Shown in pieces: positions 34,666-43,871 of a stretch of DNA of 64,000 nt. The notes under the pieces were generated by a model. That model had not been told where the DNA came from. It was given only the letters and a program-made list of their open reading frames with translations, and made no database searches. Source of the stretch: Anaerostipes sp. (GTDB taxonomy: Bacteria; Bacillota; Clostridia; Lachnospirales; Lachnospiraceae); contig NZ_JAGZSD010000003.1 of assembly GCF_018381315.1 (NCBI RefSeq), positions 1 through 64,000 on the forward strand, given 5' to 3'. How positions within the stretch are numbered: the stretch's first letter is position 1; each line of letters opens with the position of its first letter. The position numbers were made by a program, and so were the translations under genes.

Positions 34666-35400
34666 ATGAAGTTACAGCAAGTATTAAGCTATGTCCGCCG
34701 GGCTGTGGACGACTATCAAATGATACAGGAAGGAGATAAGATCGCAGTAGGCATCTCAGGAGGAAAAGACAGTCTGACCATGCTGTATGCCCTTGCGCAT
34801 TTACGCATCTTTTATCCGAATAAGTTTGAGATTCACGGAATTACTGTAGATCTTGGCTTTGGAAACTTTGATATAACACAGGTGGAAGCACTGTGTGAAG
34901 AATTGAAAGTACCATATACTGTTGTAAAAACAGAAATTGCAGATGTGGTTTTTGAGCGAAGAAAAGAAACCAATCCATGTTCCCTCTGTGCGAAGATGAG
35001 GAAAGGTGCTCTGAATGAAAAGATAAAAGAATTAGGCTGCAATAAAGTGGCTTATGCCCATCACAAAGATGATCTGGTGGAGACCTTTTTGATGTCTATG
35101 CTGTTTGAAGGAAGGCTTCACTGTTTTTCACCGGTAACATATCTGGACCGGATGGATCTTAACGTGATCCGTCCGCTGATGTACATGGATGAAGCGGATG
35201 TCATCGGCTTTAAGAATAAAATGAATCTTCCGGTGGAGAAGAGTCCATGCCCTATGGACGGCTATACAAAAAGGCAGTATGCCAAAGAGACATTAAAAAG
35301 GCTGGATGAAGAGCACCCAGGCTCAAAGGATCACATGTTCCGTGCTATGCTTCACGGAAATTTGGAAGGATGGCCTGAAAGGCAGGAGCGGAAGAGATAA
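34666..35400 (+). CDS. ttcA: TtcA-like tRNA 2-thiocytidine biosynthesis protein
   Basis: A 244-residue PP-loop ATPase with SGGKDS (residues 32-37) and the TtcA-type cysteine pair NPCSLCAKMRKGAL, plus AHHKDDLVETF. TtcA adenylates C32 of certain tRNAs and exchanges the oxygen for sulfur using an Fe-S cluster. A longer open frame begins upstream but overlaps the GGDEF gene. GAGGAAG and family length favour the ATG at 34666. A strong terminator follows, shared with the convergent LacI gene. Confidence 0.8.
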   Translation: MKLQQVLSYVRRAVDDYQMIQEGDKIAVGISGGKDSLTMLYALAHLRIFYPNKFEIHGITVDLGFGNFDITQVEALCEELKVPYTVVKTEIADVVFERRKETNPCSLCAKMRKGALNEKIKELGCNKVAYAHHKDDLVETFLMSMLFEGRLHCFSPVTYLDRMDLNVIRPLMYMDEADVIGFKNKMNLPVEKSPCPMDGYTKRQYAKETLKRLDEEHPGSKDHMFRAMLHGNLEGWPERQERKR

Positions 35401-35406
35401 AAAGTG

Positions 35407-35449
35407 AACAGAGCACCGATCGGATTACTTTCTGATCGGTGCTCTGTTT
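35407..35449. terminator. Bidirectional terminator, ttcA/LacI
   Basis: AACAGAGCACCGATC and GATCGGTGCTCTGTT form a perfect 15-base stem, with T-runs on both sides. It contains the 3' end of the convergent LacI-family gene. Confidence 0.85.
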
Positions 35450-36528
35450 GTAGAGTCCCTGACAATGAGTTTTGGCTGATATTCAATTCTTGTGATACGC
35501 TCGGCATTATCCGAAGATGAGCGCTCTTTTCCTATTTTTTTATACAGCATCTGGAATGCCTCGCTTCCTTTTTCCTGCATAAAATGCTCAATGGTAGTAA
35601 GAGAGACAGAGATCAGACGGGAAGGGAAGTTATTGTCGAATCCACAGACACTGAAATCCTTTGGTATCTCAAAGCCGGCTTTGAGAGCGGCGTCGGCAAC
35701 TCCGTATGCGATGACATCATTAACGCCAATGAGAGCCGTGATCCTTGCGGCTTCGGGACTGTGCAGACACTGGTCGCACAGTTCAAATCCAATGCTGTGC
35801 TCCAGAAAGATGTTCTGGCGTTCATAAGTGGGGATGATCTTTTTTTCATAGACAGAAACAGTACATTCCGGGGACGCCTTTTTGAAAGTATCCTGAATGC
35901 CCTGGAGTCTTCTTGTCCGCATAGTATTCGGACGCTCGAGAGTAGTAGAGATAAAAGCAGCGTGGCGGTGTCCTAATTCCAGCAGATGTTCAGCGATGAG
36001 AACACCGGCGATATAGTTGCTTGTCTCAATGGTATCCAGCTGAATAGAAGAATCCTTATCCCCTATAACAACCACAGGTACACTGTCACCGATCTGTTCC
36101 ACAAATTCAGGAGCACTCGGCATCATTGCAAAGATAATTCCGGATACATGCATTTCCAAAACATCTCTCAGCATTGCCTTTTCCAGGGAAGGATCTCGGA
36201 ATGTATTAAAAGTAAAGACCCTATAGTCACACAGATGGGCCGTATGTTCAATCGATTGAACGATAGTGGAGTAGTAAGGGTTGGTTACATTGGGACAAAA
36301 TACAGCAATGATTTTTGAAAGTTTCCCGGGAATTTTTGTATTATGCTGGGCGGATGAAGTTTGTTTGATGACATATCCGGTGGTCTTTACAGCATCCATA
36401 ACTTTCTTTATTGTTTCCGCAGAGAATGTCACATCGCTTTTCTGGTTTACGATCATGGAAACTGTTGAGATCGAAACTCCTGATTGTTTGGCTACATCCT
36501 GCAGAGTAATTTTCTTTTTATTTGTCAT
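35425..36528 (-). CDS. LacI-family transcriptional regulator
   Basis: A 367-residue repressor with an N-terminal LacI HTH (TLQDVAKQSGVSISTVSMIV, residues 8-27), a hinge helix and a periplasmic-binding-like sensor (IAVFCPNVTNPYYSTIVQSIE). It responds to a sugar or nucleoside-like ligand, judging by family. No sugar-utilisation gene is next to it, so its target is elsewhere or itself. AAGGGAG precedes the ATG. Its C-terminus overlaps the terminator at 35407-35449. A TATAAT occurs about 60 bases upstream on the minus strand, without a good -35. Confidence 0.93.
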   Translation of the reverse strand: MTNKKKITLQDVAKQSGVSISTVSMIVNQKSDVTFSAETIKKVMDAVKTTGYVIKQTSSAQHNTKIPGKLSKIIAVFCPNVTNPYYSTIVQSIEHTAHLCDYRVFTFNTFRDPSLEKAMLRDVLEMHVSGIIFAMMPSAPEFVEQIGDSVPVVVIGDKDSSIQLDTIETSNYIAGVLIAEHLLELGHRHAAFISTTLERPNTMRTRRLQGIQDTFKKASPECTVSVYEKKIIPTYERQNIFLEHSIGFELCDQCLHSPEAARITALIGVNDVIAYGVADAALKAGFEIPKDFSVCGFDNNFPSRLISVSLTTIEHFMQEKGSEAFQMLYKKIGKERSSSDNAERITRIEYQPKLIVRDSTNRAPIRK

Positions 36529-36720
36529 AAGCCTCTCCCTTTGAAAGTTACAAGTATAAGAAGTAGATTATTTGAATCTGTGTTGTTTATTTTTATTATA
36601 TCATAATCTATCATAAATAAAAGCAGAAGCAAAAATGAGTGAAAAACATAGGAAATAAACGGTATCTCCATCTATACGCAAAATACTAATTTAAATTATA
36701 GATGAGGGTGGTTTTCAGTT

Positions 36721-37161
36721 TTATTGTATTGTCAGGATCATTTTCTGGCATGGATAATCAAATACAGTCAATAATTCATCATCTATAAATCCGCATCTGT
36801 GGTAACATTCTCTTGCTGCAATTCCTTTCGGGTCTCCGGATACAAATGTCACTACCTGTATCTGTTCACCTGGTTTGAAATTAACCTTCATTTTCTCAAT
36901 CAGAGCCCGCGCAGTTCCTTTTTGGCGGCAATCAGGATGTGCAGTTAAGAACTCAAGGTTATGGTCAGACTTTGAATACAGCAATAAGCCAATGAGGTTT
37001 CCGGATTTGTCCGTGGCCAATATAGCTTCATCATGTTCTATACAGTTTTCCAGAGCTTTTTTAAATTCCTCCTGTTTATATCCTGCAAAGTCATCCTTGA
37101 CAATCTCTACAAATTCAATGCAGGCATTTACATCTTTGCTTTCTGCAAGTTTAATTTCCAT
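36721..37161 (-). CDS. GNAT family N-acetyltransferase
   Basis: A 146-residue acetyltransferase. Motif A is LTAHPDCRQKGTARALIEKM (acetyl-CoA pyrophosphate loop Q/R-x-x-G-x-A), and the C-terminal motif AARECYHRCGF is typical of the family. Substrate cannot be predicted. AGAGAGGAC lies before the ATG. It stands alone between the LacI gene and a stretch holding a questionable small frame; no operon partner is seen. Confidence 0.88.
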   Translation of the reverse strand: MEIKLAESKDVNACIEFVEIVKDDFAGYKQEEFKKALENCIEHDEAILATDKSGNLIGLLLYSKSDHNLEFLTAHPDCRQKGTARALIEKMKVNFKPGEQIQVVTFVSGDPKGIAARECYHRCGFIDDELLTVFDYPCQKMILTIQ

Positions 37162-37380
37162 TTTGTCCTCTCTTTCTTTATATTTACAATTCCTGTATGT
37201 GATTTGTTTGCAATATAATACTTTTGTTTTTTTATTTTAACATACAGGGGAGCCATTTTCTATCCATAGAATGTTTGCGCTGAATCGTTGCTGCTCCCCT
37301 CCTCTTCCCTATTAGCTGTTATATATTATATTGGGAAAGTATACAAACGACTGATTCTTGGCATTGCAGAAGAAAAGAAA

Positions 37381-37506
37381 ATGGACATTCCAGATGCCCT
37401 GCTGGCTGCCTACAATTCATTTGTCAGTGAAAAAATTGATGATTATAACAGCAGTTTCTATTATGATGCTCCGCAAAATATTCTGAATGCTTTTTTGGAT
37501 GGTTAG
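37381..37506 (+). CDS. Doubtful small frame, possibly a gene remnant
   Basis: The frame is open from a TTG at 37288 and could start at the ATG at 37381, giving 41 residues rich in acidic and aromatic amino acids (DIPDALLAAYNSFVSEK). Neither start has a good ribosome binding site. It is followed by a clear terminator, which suggests that a gene once ended here. It may be the tail of a deleted gene. No family is recognised. Confidence 0.3.
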   Translation: MDIPDALLAAYNSFVSEKIDDYNSSFYYDAPQNILNAFLDG

Positions 37507-37526
37507 ATTGAGTAGATTTTTATTTC

Positions 37527-37568
37527 AGAAAGGGTGGATCATAATAAACCGGCCCTTTCTATTTTTTT
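37527..37568 (+). terminator. Rho-independent terminator before tRNA-Pro
   Basis: AGAAAGGG and CCCTTTCT pair around an 18-base loop that itself can add GG/CC pairs, followed by ATTTTTTT. Confidence 0.7.
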
Positions 37569-37636
37569 GTATAAGTCCTGAACATATTTAAATAGTACTT
37601 GCATCTTTCGGCAGAATCCGATAAAATATTTTCTAG

Positions 37637-37711
37637 CGGGGTATGGCTCAGTTTGGTTAGAGCGCACGGCTGGGGGCCGTGAGGTCGCAGGTTCGAATCC
37701 TGTTACCCCGA
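37637..37711 (+). tRNA. tRNA-Pro (anticodon GGG)
   Basis: A 75-base cloverleaf: acceptor CGGGGTA with TACCCCG, D stem GCTC/GAGC, anticodon stem CACGG/CCGTG with loop CTGGGGG (anticodon GGG, reads CCC/CCU), a 5-base variable loop, and T arm GCAGG-TTCGAAT-CCTGT. C1-G72 and discriminator A are typical of bacterial tRNA-Pro. CCA is not encoded. Confidence 0.95.
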
Positions 37712-37717
37712 TATCAT

Positions 37718-37746
37718 CCCTATTTTATAGGGATTTTTGTTTTTTA
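37718..37746 (+). terminator. Terminator after tRNA-Pro
   Basis: CCCTAT and ATAGGG form a short stem followed by ATTTTTGTTTTTT. It ends the tRNA transcript 6 bases after the tRNA. Confidence 0.75.
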
Positions 37747-37846
37747 TAAGATAAATACAGCCGGGATTATCCAATCGTAGTCCTTTCATATGCGGGTGGG
37801 CACCTACCGACAGTCAGGCCAAAGATAAATTAAGGAGGAATAATAA

Positions 37847-38275
37847 ATGTTTAATTATATTTGGCCAATAGGGCTGATTGTATTTTCTAATGTAGTGTAC
37901 CAGATATGTGCTAAATCGGTTCCGGAGAATATGAATCCCTTTGCTTCATTGATCGTGACATATCTGGTTGGAGCAGCTTTTTCTGCACTGATGTATTTCC
38001 TTATGAATAAGGATGGGAACTTGATACATGAGTTTAACAAGCTGAATCTGGCTCCTTTTATATTCGGAATTGTCCTTGTGGGGTTAGAAGTAGGATTTAT
38101 TTATGCTTACAAAGCCGGATGGCAGATAAGTGTAGTTTCGATTGTACAAAGTTCATTTTTGGCTGCAGCATTAATATTTGTGGGGTGGCTTTTTTACAAA
38201 GAAGCATTGACATGGAATAAGCTTGCTGGTGTTATCATATGTCTTATCGGACTTCTCTTTATCAATCATAAGTAA
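37847..38275 (+). CDS. Small EamA/DMT-type permease
   Basis: A 142-residue, very hydrophobic protein with about five membrane helices: half the length of a classical DMT exporter, so it should act as a dimer. QSSFLAAALIFVGWLFYKEALTWNKLAGVIICLIGL matches the end of an EamA domain. AGGAGG is 8 bases before the ATG. The 100 bases upstream hold a GGTGG...CTACC hairpin and could include a regulatory leader. The substrate is unknown. Confidence 0.75.
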   Translation: MFNYIWPIGLIVFSNVVYQICAKSVPENMNPFASLIVTYLVGAAFSALMYFLMNKDGNLIHEFNKLNLAPFIFGIVLVGLEVGFIYAYKAGWQISVVSIVQSSFLAAALIFVGWLFYKEALTWNKLAGVIICLIGLLFINHK

Positions 38276-38300
38276 ACAAGACATTGCAGTATATAAATAA

Positions 38301-38344
38301 AAAAGGCAGAACCTCCTGTTATCATTCCGGAGGTTCTGCCTTTT
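38301..38344. terminator. Bidirectional terminator, DMT/thrS
   Basis: AAAAGGCAGAACCTCC (38301-38316) and GGAGGTTCTGCCTTTT (38329-38344) are perfect 16-base complements between two convergent genes, with A/T tracts at both ends. Confidence 0.9.
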
Positions 38345-38359
38345 CAAAATCATTTTATC

Positions 38360-40294
38360 TTATTTCTCGTTATCTTCTTTTTCTACCTGGCGGATTTCTT
38401 TTGTTTTAATTTCCTTTTGAACTGCAGAAAGGAACTCATCCAAGGACATCTGTCCTTCATCTCCTTTGAAGCGGCTTCTAACGGAAACTGCCTGGTTTTC
38501 TTCCTCTTTTCCACCCACTACTAACATGTATGGAATCTTATGAAGCTGTGCCTCGCGGATCTTATAGCCCATCTTTTCAGCCCTGGTATCAATCTCAGCG
38601 CGGATGCCGGCTTTTTTCAGTGCGTCCAGGACTTTGTTTCCATAGTCTAAATGCTTGTCTGAAATCGGAATAACCTTCACCTGTACTGGTGCCAGCCAAG
38701 TCGGGAAGGCTCCGGCAAAGTGTTCGATCAAAATACCGATAAATCGTTCTATGGAACCGAAAGCAACCCTGTGGATCATGATCGGGCGGTGCTTCTCTCC
38801 GTCTGCTCCGGTGTAGTGGAGATCAAACCGCAGAGGAAGCTGGAAGTCTAACTGAATGGTTCCGCACTGCCATGTTCTTCCGATGGAATCTTCCAAATGG
38901 AAATCAATCTTCGGTCCGTAGAAAGCCCCGTCTCCTTCATTGACTACATAGTCAAGTCCAAGATCATCCAATGCACTTCTCAGAGAATCTGTAGCCATCT
39001 CCCAATCCTCATCGCTTCCCATACTGTCTTCCGGACGTGTAGATAATTCTACATGATATTTAAATCCAAACAGACTGTAAACCTGGTCAATCAGTGCTGC
39101 AACGCCTTTAATCTCATCTTTGATCTGTTCAGGCATCATAAAGATATGGGCATCATCCTGTGTAAAGCAGCGGACACGCATAAGACCGTGGAGCTGCCCG
39201 GATTTTTCGTGGCGGTGTACAAGACCAAGCTCTCCCATGCGCAGCGGCAGGTCACGGTAAGAACGAGGCTCTGACTGGTAGACTAAAACACCGCCCGGGC
39301 AGTTCATCGGTTTGATGGCAAAGTCTTCCTCATCAATAACGGTAGTGTACATATTTTCCTGATAGTGATCCCAGTGACCTGATGTTTCCCACAGATGTCT
39401 GCTCAGCATAATCGGACTGGAGATTTCTACGTAGCCTGCTTTATTATGAATCTCCCTCCAGTAATCCAGCAAAGTATTTTTAAGAACCATGCCGTTTGGC
39501 AAAAAGAAAGGAAATCCCGGCCCTTCATCTCTCATCATAAAGAGACCAAGTTCTTTTCCAAGCTTTCTGTGATCACGTTTTTTCGCCTCCTCCATCATGG
39601 TCAGGTAATCTTTTAGATCGGCCTTTTTCGCAAATGCAGTTCCGTAGATTCGGGTAAGCATCTGGTTTTTTTCATCTCCGCGCCAATATGCCCCGGCAAT
39701 GCTGGTAAGCTTAAACGCTTTCACCGGCTTTGTTGTCATCAGATGCGGTCCTGCACACAAATCGATAAATTCACCCTGCTGATAGAAACTGATAATAGAA
39801 TCTTCAGGAAGATCCTCAATCAGCTCCACTTTGTACGGTTCATTGCGTTCTTTCATAAATGCTATGGCTTCTTCTCTTGGTTTTGTAAAACAGGTGATGT
39901 CCAGATTCTCTTTTACGATCTTCTTCATCTCTGCTTCAATTTTCTCCAAATCATCCTGTGTAAAAGGAGTATCCTTTTCCATATCATAATAAAAACCATT
40001 GTCAATAGACGGCCCAATGGCAAGCTTTGTCTCCGGATACAGGCGCTTTACAGCCTGAGCTAAAATATGCGATGCAGTGTGGCGGAAAGCATGTCTGCCC
40101 CCTCCTGAATCAAAGGTCAGGATATTCAGCTCACAGTCATCTTCTACGACAGTCCTTAAATCCACTACTTCTCCATTGAGTTCCCCTGCACATGCAGCTC
40201 TCGCCAGTCCTTCACTGATATCCTTTGCAATATCAATCACAGACATGCTCTGGCTGTATTCTTTTACGGATCCATCTTTTAATGTAATCTTCAT
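38360..40294 (-). CDS. thrS: Threonyl-tRNA synthetase
   Basis: A 644-residue class II synthetase: an N-terminal TGS domain (1-60), the editing/TGS-SAD region (HTASHILAQAVKRLYPETK, HLMTTKPVKAF), a catalytic core with MNCPGGVLVYQ and MRVRCFTQDDAHIF (motif 2), IHRVAFGSIERFIG (motif 3), and the anticodon-binding domain at the C-terminus. The zinc-binding Cys and His residues of ThrS are present. It charges tRNA-Thr. Expression is controlled by the T-box leader directly upstream. AAAGGAAA precedes the ATG. Confidence 0.97.
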   Translation of the reverse strand: MKITLKDGSVKEYSQSMSVIDIAKDISEGLARAACAGELNGEVVDLRTVVEDDCELNILTFDSGGGRHAFRHTASHILAQAVKRLYPETKLAIGPSIDNGFYYDMEKDTPFTQDDLEKIEAEMKKIVKENLDITCFTKPREEAIAFMKERNEPYKVELIEDLPEDSIISFYQQGEFIDLCAGPHLMTTKPVKAFKLTSIAGAYWRGDEKNQMLTRIYGTAFAKKADLKDYLTMMEEAKKRDHRKLGKELGLFMMRDEGPGFPFFLPNGMVLKNTLLDYWREIHNKAGYVEISSPIMLSRHLWETSGHWDHYQENMYTTVIDEEDFAIKPMNCPGGVLVYQSEPRSYRDLPLRMGELGLVHRHEKSGQLHGLMRVRCFTQDDAHIFMMPEQIKDEIKGVAALIDQVYSLFGFKYHVELSTRPEDSMGSDEDWEMATDSLRSALDDLGLDYVVNEGDGAFYGPKIDFHLEDSIGRTWQCGTIQLDFQLPLRFDLHYTGADGEKHRPIMIHRVAFGSIERFIGILIEHFAGAFPTWLAPVQVKVIPISDKHLDYGNKVLDALKKAGIRAEIDTRAEKMGYKIREAQLHKIPYMLVVGGKEEENQAVSVRSRFKGDEGQMSLDEFLSAVQKEIKTKEIRQVEKEDNEK

Positions 40295-40324
40295 AGTACA
40301 TTTCCTTTCTTATCTCTTATACAA

Positions 40325-40573
40325 TAACAAAGTCCCATGGAAATTTAATTTCCATGGGACGTTATTCACGCGGTTCCACCCTTGGTTGCCTGCTCTGTTA
40401 TCATACACATACAGCAGACCGCTTCATTGACGGTAACGGTGTCAGCCGGGCTGGTTTGCAGCCGCTCCGAGGTGGTTTTCATCTGTTTTAGTACTTAAGA
40501 TGCTCACACCATATGCATCTCTCTCTGAAAGACTTTCACAGACTACTCTTCTCTTCAACGCTTTTTCTATTTC
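40325..40573 (-). promoter_or_regulatory. T-box riboswitch of thrS
   Basis: The minus-strand leader carries Stem I with the AGAGAG and GGTGTGAGCATC elements, a specifier loop reading ACC (Thr) in GAAAACCACC, the antiterminator T-box AGGGTGGAACCGCG (40369-40382), and a terminator with 13-base arms GTCCCATGGAAAT / ATTTCCATGGGAC (40332-40360) followed by T's. Uncharged tRNA-Thr would pair with specifier and T-box and allow readthrough into thrS. Confidence 0.93.
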
Positions 40574-40579
40574 TCACAT

Positions 40580-40608
40580 ATTATAACACTGATATTTTTT
40601 GAAATCAA
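40580..40608 (-). promoter_or_regulatory. Promoter of thrS T-box leader
   Basis: On the minus strand: TTGATT (40603-40608), a 17-base spacer and TATAAT (40580-40585). Confidence 0.75.
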
Positions 40609-40647
40609 TGACTTTATCATAATTTCCCATCAAATGTTATTTGTAAT

Positions 40648-40676
40648 GGGACAGAATCTTATAATAATTCTGTCCC
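40648..40676. terminator. Likely terminator of the subtilase operon
   Basis: GGGACAGAAT and ATTCTGTCCC are 10-base complements around an AT loop, 36 bases beyond the stop of the 356-residue gene. The T-run on the minus strand is weak. Confidence 0.5.
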
Positions 40677-40711
40677 TAAAAATCTTTGGATCAATTCTTT
40701 GGAATTATCCA

Positions 40712-41782
40712 TTACTTATATTGAATTTTATACTCCCCATTCATCCTTGAACCAGACTTGCTTACTTTCACGTAATAAGTTCCGCTTCCATTTTTCAAAC
40801 GATAGGTTTTTGATGAATTTCCTGACAACGTGTAACTCTTTAAAGCTTTTTTTCTGCCTTTCTTGTAAATCGTAAACTTCATTTTTCCTGAATTGTTTTT
40901 TACACTCATCTTCACATAACGTTTATATCTGCTTGTCGCTCTTGACATGCGATACCAGCGGGATGCTTTTTCTGTTGTTGTATAAAGATTTGTTACGGTC
41001 TTTTTTAACTTTACTTTTTGTGCTTTTGTCTGCTTTGTCTGGTATTTTGATGTAAGTGCAGAATTTTTTATTCTTATCTGATAGATCTGATTTTCTGCTG
41101 CTTTTGATACCAGACGATATTGCCCCTGCTTTAAGCCTGTATAAAATTCCTTCTGCACATGATCATTGGCAGAGACAGTCATTTTTTGAGTGATAGATAC
41201 CCATTTTCCATTGTTCTTTTTCTGAATGTAAAACACAACGTTTGAGCCATTATAACAGACCGGAGCCACATAAATAGGTTGTATACTTCTTTTCTTCACA
41301 TTAAACATCTGATATATGTTTTTATTTTGCCCAGATTGTGTATATAGAATATCATTTTTAAGACTTGGTACATTATCCTTTTTTATGCTAATATTTACAA
41401 CTATATTTTCCTTCATGTCATCAGGCAATTTTATAAAAAAGACATCCGTTTTCTTGACATTTTTAATAAAAATACCGCCATCCTCTGTATCTTTAATGTT
41501 CTGGACTAGCTTTTTGTTTGAATCATAAATGGAAGTTCCTTCACCGATACATAAAATCCCATCTTGTTGTGGTTGAACAGGAATCCATTTTCCCTGACTC
41601 TTTTTGGTAAAAACATATTTTATGGTTTTAGTTTTATCGGGAACCATATAAGAAATTTTTTCTTCTGCCTTTATCACCTCAACGTCTGTATATTCAATAT
41701 ATGATGCCTCTACCGGAACTTTTATTATTCCCATTAATATTATTAATGACAACATAACTCCAAAAACCCTTTTTATTTTCAT
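40712..41782 (-). CDS. Secreted protein with PPC-like C-terminal domain
   Basis: A 356-residue protein with a signal peptide (hydrophobic 6-22, likely cleavage after VEA). The middle is beta-rich without a recognised domain. The last 100 residues (YVKMSVKNNSGKMKFTIYKKG ... GTYYVKVSKSG) resemble the bacterial pre-peptidase C-terminal (PPC) beta-sandwich found on secreted proteases. The linker is Lys/Thr rich. It lies 31 bases downstream of the subtilase gene in the same direction, so it is probably its co-secreted partner, chaperone or substrate. Base composition is more AT-rich than surrounding genes. Confidence 0.6.
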   Translation of the reverse strand: MKIKRVFGVMLSLIILMGIIKVPVEASYIEYTDVEVIKAEEKISYMVPDKTKTIKYVFTKKSQGKWIPVQPQQDGILCIGEGTSIYDSNKKLVQNIKDTEDGGIFIKNVKKTDVFFIKLPDDMKENIVVNISIKKDNVPSLKNDILYTQSGQNKNIYQMFNVKKRSIQPIYVAPVCYNGSNVVFYIQKKNNGKWVSITQKMTVSANDHVQKEFYTGLKQGQYRLVSKAAENQIYQIRIKNSALTSKYQTKQTKAQKVKLKKTVTNLYTTTEKASRWYRMSRATSRYKRYVKMSVKNNSGKMKFTIYKKGRKKALKSYTLSGNSSKTYRLKNGSGTYYVKVSKSGSRMNGEYKIQYK

Positions 41783-41813
41783 CTCTTTTTCCTCCTTATC
41801 AAAATAAAAACAT

Positions 41814-43871
41814 TTAGTTATAATTAATTATTGCATAATGCTTAATTACATTTGCATCAGAAAGATGTACTTCAGATCCATAACTTGATAATCGTTTTAC
41901 TTTGAATGTCGGGTTCGATGGATAATAATCTGGTGCGTTAGCCGCATGAAAATCATGGCATACAGCTACATCTGAACGTTTTCCTTGATAACGGTATAAT
42001 GTATTTCGTTCTGCTCGATACGCCATTTTAAATCTTGCTGGAACAAAATTAGGATTATCCGCTTCATTCTCTTTAAATTGGCCTTTTGTTTCATTAATTG
42101 CATGTGTAATACTATACCACTGGCCATTGTAATTTCTATAAGTTGAATGAGCAAATGTGTCTGTAGATGTATGCATGGCAACTCCAAAAATGAATGCTTT
42201 TTTATTTGCATTACTATAATTCTTAAAAAAAGTTTTCCCTTGGATTTTACTCATTGCAGATCTGATTCTATTATAACTATAAGTGGTCAGTCCAGGTATA
42301 TCGCTTTGTGACACTGCTGTGTAAGTTTTTCCATTACCATATTGATTTCCTATTTTAATCATAAAACGATAACTGGCAAGATAATTTACTTTTTCTTTAT
42401 CTGCATTTCGTCGCTCATATAAGCCATGAAAATCTGGATTTTCTGTCATTCCACTTATTCCAACAGAATCTGTTCCTGATGTATCTGGATAAGCTGCTCC
42501 TTTTTTCATTGCAGGAATATTAACCCCATTATCTGTCAGGTATTTTTGGTGATTACTGCCTGACCATAGGCCTTCTACCTTGGTTTCATCTTGATTTGTA
42601 TAAGTTTTTATCTTTTTTTCATTTGTTTTGAGCTGGATGTCTTTTTTCTCTTTATACTGCTTTTCTGCAGTATTATACATATCTTTTGCATACTTGTAAT
42701 CTACCAGACCATTACCATATTCTTTTTCATCGCCTAACGGCCTTGCACTCTCTTTGATTAGAGAGCTTACAAATTTATTTGACTTTGAGAGGTCTTTCTG
42801 CCATATACGGCTTGCAACACCTACAACGTGAGGAACTGACATACTCGTTCCAGAAGTTACCATTGTCTCTCCAAAAGAGCCTGTAGCCCTGACAGCTTCT
42901 CCAGGTGCCACAATATCAATTTCTTTTCCAGTAGAACTAAAAACACTGACTTCTGCGTTTGCATTTACAGAACCTACCGCTAGTACATTATCAAATGCTG
43001 CCGGATATTGAACATTATCACTTCCTTTTTCTCCTTGATTTCCAGCGGCTGCAATAACTAAGATTCCATTTGCTTCTGCGTCATCGATCGCCTGTTTTAA
43101 TGCTTCTGAGTATTGGCTTGTTCCAAAGCTGATATTAATAATATTAACACCTTTATCAATTGCCCAGTAGATCCCCTCAATAACTCTGCTGATCGGTGCT
43201 TGTTTCTCTCCATCCAAAATTCTTGCTGAATAGAGTTCAACATTCTGATTTACACCTTTCACTTCACTGCCTTCACTGACAATCAGGCTGGCAATTGATG
43301 TTCCGTGACTGGATTCGTCTTCAAACATAGGTGATAGTTCTTTATCTTCTGTTATTAAATTAATTCGTTCCTTCACATTAATATTTTCTTGAAAATCTAC
43401 TCCTGAATCTAATAATGCGACTTTTACTTTTTTGGAGGGAATGCTTTCTTCAGAATCAGCATTGATGCTTTTTAAATTCCAAGAAGAATTATCTTTTCTT
43501 TTTTTCTTAGATACATTAAAAGATTTTTTCTTTGATAATGAAGTCCTTTTTGTTGATGCATCAACTTTAATATCTTCTTCTACCTTTTGAACCTGACTAT
43601 CTTTTTCTACTTCTTCTGCCTCAGATGCTGTCATTTTAGAAACAAGTATATTTTCATCCTTTAATAAATCTGTATTTTGTTTCTGCTCATTTATGAAAGT
43701 ACCATATTTTTTTTCAATCGTCTTTGATGCTTTTTTACTGTTCGTAATGATTATGTAATTCTTTTCTTTTTCTGCTGATTTTATAGTTATTGGAGTATAG
43801 TTTATTACAAATAGACTGATTATCATAACTATAGACATTGATACTGATATTTTTGTTTTTATCTTTTTCAT
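41814..43871 (-). CDS. Secreted S8 subtilase fused to a phospholipase C-like zinc domain
   Basis: A 685-residue exported serine protease: signal peptide (9-30), an I9-like propeptide region (about 35-105), and an S8 domain with catalytic D155 (ALLDSGVDF), H189 (SSHGT), N277 (AAGN) and S343 (SGTSMSVPH). From about 435 on, a second domain contains HQKYLTDNG, GAAYPD and AMHTSTDTFAHS (H567, D571, H575), a spacing like the zinc-binding helices of phospholipase C/S1-P1-type and DUF6765 proteins. No cell-wall anchor is seen. The pairing of the two activities is unusual. It is probably cell-associated or secreted and co-expressed with the 356-residue protein. Confidence 0.82.
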   Translation of the reverse strand: MKKIKTKISVSMSIVMIISLFVINYTPITIKSAEKEKNYIIITNSKKASKTIEKKYGTFINEQKQNTDLLKDENILVSKMTASEAEEVEKDSQVQKVEEDIKVDASTKRTSLSKKKSFNVSKKKRKDNSSWNLKSINADSEESIPSKKVKVALLDSGVDFQENINVKERINLITEDKELSPMFEDESSHGTSIASLIVSEGSEVKGVNQNVELYSARILDGEKQAPISRVIEGIYWAIDKGVNIINISFGTSQYSEALKQAIDDAEANGILVIAAAGNQGEKGSDNVQYPAAFDNVLAVGSVNANAEVSVFSSTGKEIDIVAPGEAVRATGSFGETMVTSGTSMSVPHVVGVASRIWQKDLSKSNKFVSSLIKESARPLGDEKEYGNGLVDYKYAKDMYNTAEKQYKEKKDIQLKTNEKKIKTYTNQDETKVEGLWSGSNHQKYLTDNGVNIPAMKKGAAYPDTSGTDSVGISGMTENPDFHGLYERRNADKEKVNYLASYRFMIKIGNQYGNGKTYTAVSQSDIPGLTTYSYNRIRSAMSKIQGKTFFKNYSNANKKAFIFGVAMHTSTDTFAHSTYRNYNGQWYSITHAINETKGQFKENEADNPNFVPARFKMAYRAERNTLYRYQGKRSDVAVCHDFHAANAPDYYPSNPTFKVKRLSSYGSEVHLSDANVIKHYAIINYN

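Noticed and set aside
37288..37506. 72-residue protein starting at TTG 37288
   Set aside because: No ribosome binding site and a CT-rich start region; kept only as a doubtful shorter frame or remnant.
37747..37846. Guanidine, fluoride or preQ1 riboswitch
   Set aside because: The sequence does not show the defining conserved loops of those classes; listed only as a weak structural observation.
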